From positions 14,114 to 78,113 of the forward strand of contig CAYRJD010000081.1 of NCBI GenBank assembly GCA_964424585.1: DNA of 64,000 bases, given 5' to 3'. The notes under the pieces are model-generated. The model made no database searches. It was not told where the DNA came from and saw only the letters and a program-made list of their open reading frames with translations. This DNA comes from CAYRJD01 sp964424585. GTDB lineage: Bacteria; Actinomycetota; Acidimicrobiia; Acidimicrobiales; Poriferisodalaceae. Position numbers and translations under genes: made by a program. This document shows positions 25,301 through 33,659 of the stretch, in pieces; position 1 is the stretch's first letter; each line of letters opens with the position of its first letter.

Positions 25301-28300
25301 CGACACGAGCGGCTCGACGTTCAGCTACGAGATGCGCGCCGACGGCACGGTCGAAGGCGCCGCACCCTCGCTGCTCGCATACGTCACCGCCCGAGCCGAA
25401 CGCAACCACCTTCTGGTGCAGGTCGCCACGCCGTGCGTCTACGGCGTGACGTTTCCCGCGACCGACGCGAACAAGGGCTGGCTCGCCAAGAGCGCTCAGC
25501 TCTCAGACGACGACGAGGTCGCGGCCGACGACCGCTCGGCGATGGCGACGTACGCGAACGTGGCCGTCGCCTCGCCGGTCGACCTGACCGTGAACACGCC
25601 AGCCTTCAGCGGATCGCGCTCGGTGTCGATCACCGTCTCCGCTGGCGCGAGCGCGCACGCCGGCTGCCTGGTAGATGCGCGCATCAGCGGCACCGACCCG
25701 TCGGCTTCAGCCACTAAGTCGTTGGAGCTGGATGCCAGCGGCAACAGCGTCTTCGCCGACGCGTTCGGGTTGACCGACGTGGTCGCGGGTGTGACCGACG
25801 GCGACGGCAGATGCGCCTACGACGTCGCCTGGTCGGTGACCGACCTGCCCCTGGCGACTGCCATCTGGACGCTCGGCGACGGCGACGCCGTCTTTGGCAA
25901 CGCCGGCCGGGTCGGCAGCACCGGCGCGCTGTCGGCTACCTACCGAACGCCTGCGGTCGAGCACTTCGACGCGACGTTGAACTTGATCGTCGTCGACCAC
26001 GTGCCGGCTGGCACGACGTTTATGGTCGACATTGCGCCGGCCAGCGGCGCGCCGCCTGGCTGCTCAGCACAGACCACGCGGACGCTGGTGGCGCCCGCGC
26101 TAGACGGCGAGCACGACCGCACGATTGCCGACACGTTCCAGCTGCGTCACACGCCGTCAACGGTTGTGGGTCACTGCAGCTACGCGGTGACGTGGCCGGA
26201 GAACGAGGCAAGCGGCATGTCGTTCGAGCCCGACGCCGCTTTCACGCCCGAGATCACGTTCAGCAAAGACAATCCGACCGTGACCAACCGCTACGCCGAC
26301 GCGGAGGTCGACATCAACTTCGTCGCGACACTCGCCGCGTCGACGACCGAGGCGGTCACGGTCGGCACGGTGTTCGTCGTCGGGGTGGCACCTGTGACGG
26401 GCACGGGCCAGCCGACGGGTTGTTCGACTACCAGCGAAGACGTCACCGTCGCCGCGGGCAACGACACGGGCAGCGTCACCGTCTCGCTCATCGACCGGCC
26501 AGCAGGTGAAGACGCGACGTGCTCGTACGTGTTGAGCTGGGCGCGGAGCGAGACCGGCGGAATGGCTTGGGCGCAAGACCCGGCGTTTACGCCGGAGACC
26601 TCGCTGACGGCAGCCAGCCCGACGGCCGCCAATCGCTACGCGCCCGACGTCAGCTACTTCTCACCGTCGCTCGCATTTGACGTGCCGCAGGTTGACTACG
26701 ACGGCGACGGCAGGCACGACTACGCGGGCGCGACGTTTTTCGTGACGTTCACCTCAACCGATGCGGCCTGCGGCAAGGCCGTTCGGGCGTATGAGCTGAA
26801 CGCGGCGGGCGACGTCGAACCGGTTGCTCCCGTGCGCTTGATCGACGAGCACGCCGTCAGCTCGTGCGTCTACACGGTGACGTTTCCTCCGACCAGCAAC
26901 GCCAGCGACGCCGGCTCCCTGCTGCGTCAAGTCGCTGACACCGACGACGAAGCGGTAAGCGGCACCGACGTCGACGCTCGCGCCACCTACCGAGAGATCG
27001 TCAGCCGGTTCACCGCCAACCTCTACTTGGGCGGCACCCACACGTTGGCGGGCGAAGATGCTGTCAATCCGATACCGGCGGGCACGCCGTTCACCGTCAC
27101 CGTCGCGCCGCAAGCGAGCGCGCCGGCTAGCTGCGACGCCGACCCAGCTTCTGCTGCGAGAACCCGCACCGTCATCATTCGCAAGGCTGAGGTCGCCGAG
27201 CGACGCCCGCACACGCTGTTGACGGTCACCCGGCTGGCGGGGGTGGTCGACCGCACAGGCAGCGGCGAGGCTTGTGTCTACGACGTCGAGTGGCCCGCCA
27301 ACGAAGACGGCGGCACCGCGTTCGTCATCGACACCGACCCAGCTCGGCCGTTCAGCGACACCGTGCGCTCAGGCACAGCAGACGACGTGGGCGCGGTGGT
27401 GTGGTATCGGGCGCGGCCTGGGGGCAGCACGCCCGGCGGCGGCACCTCGGGTGGCGGTTCGACCGGCGGCACCTCCAGCGGAACTGGAACGGGCGGCACC
27501 TCGGGTGGCAGCACGGGCAGCAGCACTCCAGGTACTGGTGGAACGGGCGGCGGGACGTCTGGCGGAACCGGCACCGGCGGCGACGGCGGCACGCCTGGTG
27601 GAGGCGGTACGTCGGGCGGTTCGTCTGGCGGAACTGGATCGGGCGGGGGCACCTCCAACGGTGGAACTACGCCCGGTGATGGTGGCGAGACGCCCGGTGA
27701 CGGCACGGGCGCTGGCACGAACGGCGACGACGGCACGCCAGGTGACGGCTCGCCAGGCGACGGCACGCCAGGTGACGGCTCTTCGGGAGTCGGCACGGGC
27801 GGCGACGCGCCGACCGAAGAGTCGCATCGGGCGCGAGTGCTGCCGCTACTTCGTGACCGCGAGCCCCACAACGGCTGGCATCTCACCGGCCCGCGGGTGG
27901 CGGTGCTGATCTCGCTTGAGGTCACGGGCGACGAGTTCGCGAAAGGAGCAGCCATCGAGCTGCACATCAGTGTGCCTGAGGTCTGCGGTCACGACCTTGA
28001 CATGTTCGGTGGCGTGCCCGCAGCTACCGGCCTCGTCTACGCGCACGGCCTGATGGAAGGAACAACCGGCGACATCACCCCCGGCGCGGTGCTGACGCTG
28101 CCGCAGTACGCCGAACGAGACGACGAGCAGCGCGACTGTGAGGTCAACGTCGCACTGCTCACAGCGCCTCGAGCGTGCTCGCTAGTGGGCGGTCGACTCA
28201 TCGTCGCGGGCGACCAACCCACCGACCAGAACGAGCTATCGGTGGTCAGCTTCAGCCCGACGCAGCAACCGGCCGAGCCAGCCGACGCCACAGACGCGAA

Positions 28301-28394
28301 TCCCACCGAACCAGACGAGCCCGCGTTCGCGTTCACCGGCACAGCGTCGGTCGTTTGCGGCAACCCGCCTGCCGTGTCAGCGACAGATGCGTAG
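22398..28394 (+). CDS. Giant secreted repeat protein (1998 aa)
   Basis: N-terminal signal peptide (basic MSRLQRLSMPRLRMRW, hydrophobic core about 17-33, likely cut near AEAQ). The body (about 60-1670) is a string of ~110-140-residue beta-rich repeats, each with a TFTV-like strand, a Cys about 12 residues later and a closing motif C-x-Y-x-V-x-W/F-P followed by an acidic loop (CEYDVTWPDDED, CRYDIDWPANED, CSYAVTWPENEA). I count about twelve such closing motifs. Asp-rich loops DYDNDGAHDY, DADGDGHNDY and DYDGDGRHDY could bind Ca2+. A Gly/Ser/Thr linker (about 1674-1808) leads to a C-terminal domain (about 1810-1998) without LPxTG or membrane anchor. It is probably a surface or adhesion protein. 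A TAGCGT -10 lies 9 nt before ATG. Confidence 0.8.
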   Translation: MSRLQRLSMPRLRMRWVAATLTLIAVALAVTAPELARTHNRAEAQEPRATARGEARSQILALPTWTHHVEIRVPFRDADGDGHNDYDPQFALRVTHAPGSNTLGHGKCSATIVRPRVGRSSELLATANERGLDSGCQLLTAFPDTIASGVPGVTLRRVAGSASQQTSIGRGDDTARATYSDGRTAFTPDIAFTGFTPEQAGTTFTVRYTFAPGAAERTGCRLHRDSNTDRWRIDEHGNAVRQRAARLVDTLPPDGLVCGYHFSWPRIDGFVTPTPSERLILASTARVVGDYRAEFFSDETTFRPEVILVAPFTDYDNDGAHDYAGRELTVTFARKRGEPSACSAGAEIRYKVSSRRLPAGILGTSGGSKFFPPRTNFYSVGPTPRLIDMPRNLDHHCAYDATFAPADTPARPSDGTRFVLTSDPRTDDDEITPRDRFVVATYENAAVRQPVTLEIRADPLASGETFTMTIDPVSGSDPSCDNRGTAALVAGADGTQTFEQSLISYERGHTSRADRCEYDVTWPDDEDGPASFHQRAGAATSRIDAAVFDDPDAVVSQSYGVVHPSFNTSVAIHLLAPARQDETFSIGVTPRAGSPPGCSSLSNVEVVVPATKQIGSTQLTLIHQPVGQTGVCDYDPVWPDTSEGTARWVRDRTLTHPRRLARGVRGVAQRYYVIFDAEVEVRTTQSVATDTTFTVGVSSRDSKCSTVPDATVTVAANASVGSVALPDLIGVPPAQLQQCRYDIDWPANEDGVAPFAWKEEGAHSPFTSTAFDWRSATVIHRYQPSDAVTFEPDVAVVVPQIDGPTPGVNLFAGAEFALTFSRAPNAHTSCSLGTPVTTSYVVQPDGSTQGTHPTSLVATVAGTSETCEYLFHVETAVPSPPDAEFAWTLNIDTVSAGLSELSPRAHAFYAVGDITFTPDVLIAAPQVTGEVDGVLTNLFADAPGRGDAHDVLRFDVGFAAPASPVGCTDTSGSTFSYEMRADGTVEGAAPSLLAYVTARAERNHLLVQVATPCVYGVTFPATDANKGWLAKSAQLSDDDEVAADDRSAMATYANVAVASPVDLTVNTPAFSGSRSVSITVSAGASAHAGCLVDARISGTDPSASATKSLELDASGNSVFADAFGLTDVVAGVTDGDGRCAYDVAWSVTDLPLATAIWTLGDGDAVFGNAGRVGSTGALSATYRTPAVEHFDATLNLIVVDHVPAGTTFMVDIAPASGAPPGCSAQTTRTLVAPALDGEHDRTIADTFQLRHTPSTVVGHCSYAVTWPENEASGMSFEPDAAFTPEITFSKDNPTVTNRYADAEVDINFVATLAASTTEAVTVGTVFVVGVAPVTGTGQPTGCSTTSEDVTVAAGNDTGSVTVSLIDRPAGEDATCSYVLSWARSETGGMAWAQDPAFTPETSLTAASPTAANRYAPDVSYFSPSLAFDVPQVDYDGDGRHDYAGATFFVTFTSTDAACGKAVRAYELNAAGDVEPVAPVRLIDEHAVSSCVYTVTFPPTSNASDAGSLLRQVADTDDEAVSGTDVDARATYREIVSRFTANLYLGGTHTLAGEDAVNPIPAGTPFTVTVAPQASAPASCDADPASAARTRTVIIRKAEVAERRPHTLLTVTRLAGVVDRTGSGEACVYDVEWPANEDGGTAFVIDTDPARPFSDTVRSGTADDVGAVVWYRARPGGSTPGGGTSGGGSTGGTSSGTGTGGTSGGSTGSSTPGTGGTGGGTSGGTGTGGDGGTPGGGGTSGGSSGGTGSGGGTSNGGTTPGDGGETPGDGTGAGTNGDDGTPGDGSPGDGTPGDGSSGVGTGGDAPTEESHRARVLPLLRDREPHNGWHLTGPRVAVLISLEVTGDEFAKGAAIELHISVPEVCGHDLDMFGGVPAATGLVYAHGLMEGTTGDITPGAVLTLPQYAERDDEQRDCEVNVALLTAPRACSLVGGRLIVAGDQPTDQNELSVVSFSPTQQPAEPADATDANPTEPDEPAFAFTGTASVVCGNPPAVSATDA
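27417..27822 (+). repeat. Low-complexity Gly/Ser/Thr linker coding region
   Basis: Irregular tandem repeats of GGxTSGG- and GDGTPGDG-type codons inside the giant gene, including near-exact copies of a GGTGACGGC/GGCGACGGC unit around 27740-27790. It is a flexible stalk in the protein and a recombination-prone stretch in the DNA. Confidence 0.8.
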
Positions 28395-28400
28395 CTCCAG

Positions 28401-29060
28401 TTAGGCGCGTGGGTCGTCGCTAGTCCCATCGAAGCATCTGGTGCTAAGGCGATCAAATTCGTCGTAGTCGGGTAGCTCGCGAGACGTGTATGCCTCCAGT
28501 GCGTTGCGTTGAGTCGCGATGTCGTGGCTGGTCGCCCGTGCGAGGTCTAGGTCTGCGGCATCTGCCCGATAGATGGCCACGGCATCTCGAAGCCATCGCG
28601 CCAGGTCGTGGCAACCCTCGCCGGTCGCGACCACCGCCATCTGCTCGTATGCGTCTGCGAGCGCGCGGTTCAACTCTGATCGGAGTGCCCCGCAAATCAG
28701 CAGCCAGTCGCTCGCCCGGAGGTCATCGTCGTAGCAGCCTGTCTGCTCGTATGCCGCCCCGGCCGCCTTGGCGGCCTCAAAGCTCGCATCGGCATCTGCC
28801 AACGGATCGTGCGGTGAAGTCGTCGCGGTGCGCTCGCGGCTGTTGCGACCGCCCGTCTGACCGGATGGCGGATCGTCTCGGTCGTCGGCCGAGGCGCGTT
28901 CGCGCTCACGCTCACGCATCACCTCCAGCTGCTCGGCCAGCGCCTCGGCGCGGCCCGCTTGACGCGCCGCTTCGAGGTCGGCGTAGCTGCTGCCACCGCA
29001 ACCCGTTGCCACGAACACCACAGCCACCACGACCGCCGCAGCCAGCCACAAGCGCTTCAC
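28401..29060 (-). CDS. Lipoprotein of unknown function (219 aa)
   Basis: Signal peptide with lipobox VFVATGC (Cys21), followed by a helical charged stretch (RQAGRAEALAEQLEVMRERE), a disordered linker, and a helical C-terminal domain with four Cys (QTGCYDDDLRASDWLLICGA, GEGCHDLARWL, STRCF). It converges on the giant repeat gene with 6 nt between the stops. Like the other lipoproteins of this region it combines a stalk and a Cys-bearing terminal domain. Confidence 0.65.
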   Translation of the reverse strand: MKRLWLAAAVVVAVVFVATGCGGSSYADLEAARQAGRAEALAEQLEVMRERERERASADDRDDPPSGQTGGRNSRERTATTSPHDPLADADASFEAAKAAGAAYEQTGCYDDDLRASDWLLICGALRSELNRALADAYEQMAVVATGEGCHDLARWLRDAVAIYRADAADLDLARATSHDIATQRNALEAYTSRELPDYDEFDRLSTRCFDGTSDDPRA

Positions 29061-29121
29061 GTTCAGCAGTCTCGCAGACCAGCCTCAACGAAGCGGGCGA
29101 TGGTCGTGGCTGGGCGAAGTG

Positions 29122-29194
29122 TGGAGCTAAGGGGAATCGAACCCCTGACCTCTTCCATGCCATGGAAGCGCTCTACCTACTGAGCTATAGCCCC
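29122..29194 (-). tRNA. tRNA-Ala (anticodon GGC)
   Basis: The minus strand folds fully: acceptor GGGGCTA/TAGCTCC with discriminator A; D-arm GCTC-AGTAGGTA-GAGC; anticodon arm CTTCC-ATGGCAT-GGAAG giving GGC; variable loop AGGTC; T-arm AGGGG-TTCGATT-CCCCT. The CCA end is not encoded. It marks the right edge of the accessory region. Confidence 0.95.
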
Positions 29195-29309
29195 GCGAGC
29201 GGGAGCGGCGGCGAGCAGCCACCGGCGAAGGAAAGGCTACAAGCCGAGCGGGGGAGCGGCAGGGATGGCGGCGTAAGCGGCGTGGGAGGCGGTGACTACC
29301 CTGCGGGGC

Positions 29310-29720
29310 GTGAGCGTGCCTGTTGACGTCGCCAAGCTGACCGAGCAGCTCGAGGTTTACGGCACCGCTGGCTACGTGCTGACCGTGCGAGACGACCACA
29401 CGCCGCACATCGCGCACGTGACGTTCACGCTCAGTGATGGGACGTTGCGATGCGGTGCGAGTCGCACGGCGGCCAACAACGTCGCGAGCCGTCCGCACAT
29501 CTCGTTGCTGTGGCCGCCCCACGAAGCGGGGGGCTACTCGATGATCGTCGACGGCGACGCCCGCACCGAGGGCGACGAGCTGGTCGTCGTGCCGACCGGC
29601 GGCGTGCTGCACCGGCCGGCCCAATCGAACGAACCGTCGAACGGAGCGTCGAACGTCAACGCGAACGAACCGTCGAACTCGACGGGCGCGTGCCAGTCAG
29701 ACTGCGAGCCCATCGGTTGA
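29310..29720 (+). CDS. Pyridoxamine-5'-phosphate-oxidase-like flavin/F420-binding protein
   Basis: Split-barrel flavin-binding fold: MSVPVDVAKLTEQLEVYGTA, GYVLTVRDDHTPHIAHVTF, RTAANNVASRPHISLLWPP. Related small proteins bind FMN, F420 or heme and act as oxidoreductases or scavengers. GTG 29310 is chosen because a TACCCT -10 ends exactly 7 nt before it (leaderless). The C-terminal ~25 residues are a low-complexity Ser/Asn/Pro tail coded by imperfect repeats of CGAACGAACCGTCGAAC. Confidence 0.75.
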   Translation: MSVPVDVAKLTEQLEVYGTAGYVLTVRDDHTPHIAHVTFTLSDGTLRCGASRTAANNVASRPHISLLWPPHEAGGYSMIVDGDARTEGDELVVVPTGGVLHRPAQSNEPSNGASNVNANEPSNSTGACQSDCEPIG

Positions 29721-29774
29721 GCGTGCGCTGCGCGTGCGGCGCCTTCAGTTAGGGCAAGCGCCAGCCGCCAGCCG

Positions 29775-30791
29775 CTACGACTTGAGCCCGTCGAACACCG
29801 TCTGCCACACCTCGGCTTCGCCGCCACCGCCCGGCGCGTAGAAGCTGATGCGGTCGATCACGTCGCCAAAGCGTCGCTTCAGCTCGGGTGCTACCTGGTC
29901 GGGCTCGCCGACCACGGCGAACGTGCCCAAGATGTCGTCGTCGATGAGGCCGCCCATCTCCACCCACTTGCCTTGTTTCGACAAGCCGTTCAGCTCGGTC
30001 TGCATGTCGCCCCAGCCGTGGCACTCGAGCACCGGCCGATAGGCAGGCGTCGACCCGTAGAACGCGATCTGCTGTCTGGTAGCCGTCGCCGCTTTCGCCA
30101 TGTGCTCTTCGTTGGCACCGGTCACGATGAAGCTCGGCCCGCTCACCTCGATCTCGCTCGCAGCTCGCCCCACACGTTGCGCGCCCCGCGCCAGCGCGGG
30201 CATCGTCTCTTCCCGCAGGTACTTCTCGGTCGTAAAGCCGTGGCACATGAACATGTCGCACGTCTCGCCAGCCACCTCGGTCATCATCGGGCCCACGCCC
30301 GCCAGCGCCAGCTTCGGCGGGCCGAACGGGTTCGGGCCCGGATCGAAGAAGTGCGTCATCAGCGTGTGCTGGTAGAAGTCGCCCCGAAAGTCGAGCTTGT
30401 CGCCGGTCGCCCAGCTGTGCCAGATCGCCTTCGTCGCGTTGATCATCTCGCGCATGCGAGCCGCCGGCTGCGACCAGGGCATAGAAAACCGTCGCGTGAT
30501 GTGCGGCTTGATCTGGCTGCCCAGCCCCAGCGTGAACCGGCCCTCAGATAGCAGCTGAATGTCGTTCGCGCTGTACGCCAGCGACATCGGGTTCTGCGCG
30601 AACCCAACCACGATGCTCGTGCCCAGATCGACCTTCTCGGTCGCCTGCGCGATGAGCGGCAGCATCACGAACGGGTCGTGCTTGGTCTCCGGCACCCACA
30701 CTCCGTCGTAACCGAGTGCCTCCTGGCGCTGCGCAGACTCGACCAGCTCCTCGAAGCCGTCGTCTGTTCCTACTCCACCGTCAATCTTCAT
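29775..30791 (-). CDS. LLM-class F420-dependent oxidoreductase
   Basis: A protein of 338 aa with the luciferase-like monooxygenase TIM-barrel fold, of the F420-dependent branch (MKIDGGVGTDDGFEELVESA, GVWVPETKHDPFVMLPLIA, GRFTLGLGSQIKPHI, GGLIDDDILGTFAVVGEP). Such enzymes move hydride between F420 and many substrates; the substrate is unknown. ATG 30791 has a TAGCTT -10 8 nt upstream. It lies just downstream of an APH-type kinase on the same strand (12 nt). Confidence 0.88.
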   Translation of the reverse strand: MKIDGGVGTDDGFEELVESAQRQEALGYDGVWVPETKHDPFVMLPLIAQATEKVDLGTSIVVGFAQNPMSLAYSANDIQLLSEGRFTLGLGSQIKPHITRRFSMPWSQPAARMREMINATKAIWHSWATGDKLDFRGDFYQHTLMTHFFDPGPNPFGPPKLALAGVGPMMTEVAGETCDMFMCHGFTTEKYLREETMPALARGAQRVGRAASEIEVSGPSFIVTGANEEHMAKAATATRQQIAFYGSTPAYRPVLECHGWGDMQTELNGLSKQGKWVEMGGLIDDDILGTFAVVGEPDQVAPELKRRFGDVIDRISFYAPGGGGEAEVWQTVFDGLKS

Positions 30792-30802
30792 AGCGGCGCA
30801 AG

Positions 30803-31870
30803 CTAGTCGCGAGCCAGCAGCCGCCGCGCCCGCTCGACCAACCACTCGACGCTGCGCGGAAACATCTCCACCTCAGCCGGTACGTCGGGCTTCGCGCCGG
30901 CCATGTAGCGAGCGTGCACCCCCTCGAGGATGCAGCCCAGCCGCCAGCTCGCGAACGCCAGGTAGTAGTCGAAGTGAGCCAGCACGTCGCGCCCGGTCAG
31001 CTCGGCGTAGCGAACCGCTAGCTCGCGCCGGGTGCCAAACCCGTCGGCGCAAGTCGCATCGTGCCCGAGCGGAAAGAAGCCGTCGTCGGGCTGCGTCCAG
31101 TAGCTGGCGAACACCGCGAAGTCGGCCAACGGATCGCCGAGCGCGGCGATCTCCCAGTCGAGCACCGCGGCGACCCGTCCGTCACCAGCGGCGTCGACCG
31201 TCGCCAGGCAGTTGTCGAGCCGGTAGTCGCCGTGAACGAGCGTCGCCTCGTGCTGGGCGGGAATGAGCGCCGCCAGCTCGTCGTGCACCTGCGCCACCGA
31301 CGGCAAGTCGCGCGACGTCGACGCGTCGAACTGTCGCAGCCACGTGCGCAGCTGCCGCGCCACGTAGTCGTTCGGACGGCCCAAATCGGCCAGACCGGTG
31401 GCGTCGAGATCGGTCGCATGGATTGCCGCCAGCACCTCAACCATGTGGGTCGCCAGCGCACTCCGCGCGCCGACCGACAGCGAGCAGGCATCCGCGACGC
31501 TGCGGATCACGTCGCCCTCCACAAAGTCGGTCACGTAGAAGTTGTCGCCGATCACCGCCTCGTCGACGCACAGCCCGACCACCGGAGGCACCGGCACCGC
31601 GGTCGGCCCCATCGCGCTCAGCAGCCGATGCTCGCGTTCCATGTCGTGCGCTCCGGGCAGCTTGTTCGACAGCGGCGGCCGCCGCAGCACCCAGCGCCGC
31701 CCGGCTGCGTCGGCGACGAGGTACGTGAGGTTGGAGTGGCCGCCCGCGATCACCACAAAGCGCAGCGGCGGCGACACCGGCTCGACCCGCTCGGTTAGCC
31801 AAGCCGTGAACCGCTCGCCATCCACCCCAGCCACGCCAGCGCCGTTAGCGTTTCCCACGCACAACAGCAT
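30803..31870 (-). CDS. APH-family phosphotransferase, paralogue of 730-1824
   Basis: About 355 aa with the same motifs as its paralogue: GGHSNLTYLVADAAG, VLRRPP, catalytic VHGDYRLDNC, metal-binding LDWEIAALGDP. It is likely a small-molecule (acyl or alcohol) kinase of the ACAD10-like type. ATG 31870 or GTG 31858 may be the start. If 31870, the start codon overlaps the divergent thioredoxin-domain gene's start region. It probably forms an operon with the F420 oxidoreductase. Confidence 0.85.
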   Translation of the reverse strand: MLLCVGNANGAGVAGVDGERFTAWLTERVEPVSPPLRFVVIAGGHSNLTYLVADAAGRRWVLRRPPLSNKLPGAHDMEREHRLLSAMGPTAVPVPPVVGLCVDEAVIGDNFYVTDFVEGDVIRSVADACSLSVGARSALATHMVEVLAAIHATDLDATGLADLGRPNDYVARQLRTWLRQFDASTSRDLPSVAQVHDELAALIPAQHEATLVHGDYRLDNCLATVDAAGDGRVAAVLDWEIAALGDPLADFAVFASYWTQPDDGFFPLGHDATCADGFGTRRELAVRYAELTGRDVLAHFDYYLAFASWRLGCILEGVHARYMAGAKPDVPAEVEMFPRSVEWLVERARRLLARD

Positions 31871-32438
31871 TACAGAGCGAAGAGGAAATCTCACGCAAGA
31901 CGTCACCGATGCCACCTTCCAGCAAGACGTGCTGGACGCGAGCAGCACCAAGCCGGTGCTGGTCGACTTTTGGGCTCCGTGGTGCGGGCCGTGCAAGTCG
32001 CTCACGCCGATACTCGAAAAGGTGGTCGCCGAAGCGGGCGACGCCATCGTCGGCGTCAAGCTCAACATCGACGACAACCCGCAGATCGCCCGGGCGATGC
32101 AGATTCAGTCGATACCGATGGTCGTCGTGTTCAAAGACGGACAACCGACAGACGGCTTCATGGGCGCGCAAGGCGAACCGATGGTGCGCGACTTCGTCGC
32201 CAAGCACACCCCAGCCGGAACGCTCGGCGACGGCGCGCCGCTCGCCGACGAACCAGCGCCAGACGAACCCGAACCCGAACTCATCGACATCGACGAAGCC
32301 GAACTCGAAGACCTGCTGAGCCGAGCCAAGGCCGACGACGACGCGCGCCAGCAGCTGCTCACCAAGCTCGACGAGATGGGGCCCAACGACCCGCGCACCA
32401 ACGTCTGGCGGCGACGCCTCGCAGCGACGCTGTACTAG
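31869..32438 (+). CDS. Thioredoxin-domain protein (CnoX/YbbN-like), start non-standard
   Basis: Thioredoxin fold with the active site WAPWCGPCK and cis-Pro region IQSIPMVVVFKDG. The C-terminal extension is acidic (ADEPAPDEPEPELIDIDEAE) and then helical with WRRRLAATLY, the end of YbbN-type chaperone thioredoxins, though the TPR part is much shorter than usual. No ATG, GTG or TTG lies near the homology start (LTQDVTDATFQQDVL). The first GTG inside would delete the first beta strand. ATT 31869 is the best candidate start, so the N-terminus is tentative. Confidence 0.8.
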   Translation: MTERRGNLTQDVTDATFQQDVLDASSTKPVLVDFWAPWCGPCKSLTPILEKVVAEAGDAIVGVKLNIDDNPQIARAMQIQSIPMVVVFKDGQPTDGFMGAQGEPMVRDFVAKHTPAGTLGDGAPLADEPAPDEPEPELIDIDEAELEDLLSRAKADDDARQQLLTKLDEMGPNDPRTNVWRRRLAATLY

Positions 32439-32450
32439 CCGCGCGCAGCC

Positions 32451-33659
32451 TTGCTAGCGCTCACCGCCTACGGCACGCAGTTTTTCGTGACCGCCTCGAT
32501 GGCGGTCGTGTTCGCCCAGCTCGACGACCTGAAGACGCAATTCGGGCTGTCTGACACCTCCATCGGCGTCATCGCGTCGACGTCGTTCGTCGCCGCGTTC
32601 GTCGCGCTCATCGCGCTGTCGCCGCTCATCGACCGCGGGCACGGCGCGAAGGTCGCCACGTTCGCCATCGCGGCGTGCGTGCTCGGCAACCTCGGCTTCA
32701 TCGTCGCCGAAACGACGCTGTGGCTCGCGACCAGCCGAGGGCTGCTCGGCATAGGCATGGGAATGTTCGCCGTCGTCGCTCGCAAGGCGCTCATCGGCGA
32801 AGACTTGGCGGGCGGCATGGCGAAGGTCGGCGTGCTGCTGTCGTGCGCGGTCGCGGGCTTTATCGCCGGGCCGCCCATCGGCTCGCAGTTTGGCAAGATC
32901 TCGCTCGACGCGCCCTTCGTCGCGATGGTGATTTGCGTCGCGCTGACCGGCGTGCCCGCCGCGTTGCTGATCAGCCGAGCCAAGATCGCCACCAGCTCCA
33001 CCGACTGGAGTCGCACCGTCGCGCTGCTGGCGAACGGCAGGGTGCGAGCAGCGACGCTGGGCGAAGTCGCTCTGTGGGCGTTCATCGGGCTGTTCGACTC
33101 GACCATCGACATCTACACTGCCAGCGTCGGGCTGTCGCCAGATGAGTTCTCCATCGGGTTGCTGCTGCTCGGCATTCCGCTGCTCGTGCTGCCCGCTCGC
33201 GCCGGCGCGCTCGCCGAGCGCGTGGGCGCGACGCGCGTGTTCGCCCCGGCGTTCGTGCTGCTGGTGCCCGCCATCGCGCTCTACGGCTTCATCGGCGGAC
33301 TGGTCACGTTCATCGTCATCGGGCTCGTCGAAGCCGTCGTCGAGAGCTTCGCGGCGATGGGCGCGCAAGCGGTCGTGCTCGAAATCACCGGCGCCGAAGA
33401 AGCGGCCGTCGGCACCGGCCTGCTGGAGGCCACCGGTTTGCTGGCCGCTGCGGTCACCGCATACCTGGGCCCGATCTCGTTCGGACGCTTCGGCGCTGAG
33501 GTCACCTTCGGAGGTTTCGGAGCGATCGCGGCGGTGCTGATCGCATGGGCGATGGTCGAGCTGTGGGCTGAGAGAAAAACTCCAAGAAATCAGCCACCTC
33601 GCCGCGCTACAACGCACGGCAGTGAACCCCGACGACCAGCCCAGCCCGCGAGCCGCTGA
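32451..33659 (+). CDS. Major facilitator superfamily transporter
   Basis: 402 aa with about twelve hydrophobic helices, e.g. FVTASMAVVFAQL, SFVAAFVALIALSPL, GLLGIGMGMFAVVARKALIG and VGTGLLEATGLLAAAVTAYL. The first helix is close to the TTG 32451 start, so a slightly longer N-terminus is possible. The substrate is unknown. The last ~30 codons contain the promoter of comEA on the same strand. Confidence 0.8.
   Translation: MLALTAYGTQFFVTASMAVVFAQLDDLKTQFGLSDTSIGVIASTSFVAAFVALIALSPLIDRGHGAKVATFAIAACVLGNLGFIVAETTLWLATSRGLLGIGMGMFAVVARKALIGEDLAGGMAKVGVLLSCAVAGFIAGPPIGSQFGKISLDAPFVAMVICVALTGVPAALLISRAKIATSSTDWSRTVALLANGRVRAATLGEVALWAFIGLFDSTIDIYTASVGLSPDEFSIGLLLLGIPLLVLPARAGALAERVGATRVFAPAFVLLVPAIALYGFIGGLVTFIVIGLVEAVVESFAAMGAQAVVLEITGAEEAAVGTGLLEATGLLAAAVTAYLGPISFGRFGAEVTFGGFGAIAAVLIAWAMVELWAERKTPRNQPPRRATTHGSEPRRPAQPASR
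33572..33613 (+). promoter_or_regulatory. comEA promoter with A-tract/ACTC element
   Basis: GAGAAAAACTC (33572-33582), then 25 nt, then -10 TACAAC (33608-33613), then 8 nt to GTG 33622. The same element and 25-nt distance occur upstream of the Tad operon (50604-50563) and the LexA-like gene (56869-56828). It lies inside the end of the MFS gene. Confidence 0.6.

Noticed and set aside
27278..27967. Pro-rich minus-strand frame opposite the Gly-rich linker
   Set aside because: Simply the reverse complement of the GGT/GGC repeats. No start signal or independent support.
29122..29194. tRNA-Ala as an attachment site for an integrated island
   Set aside because: No second copy of the tRNA 3' end near 4.6-5.2 kb, and no integrase, recombinase or transposase gene anywhere in the window.
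31542..31868. Upstream extension of the thioredoxin-domain protein
   Set aside because: It is antisense to the APH gene and has no thioredoxin-like features. The homology begins around 31890.
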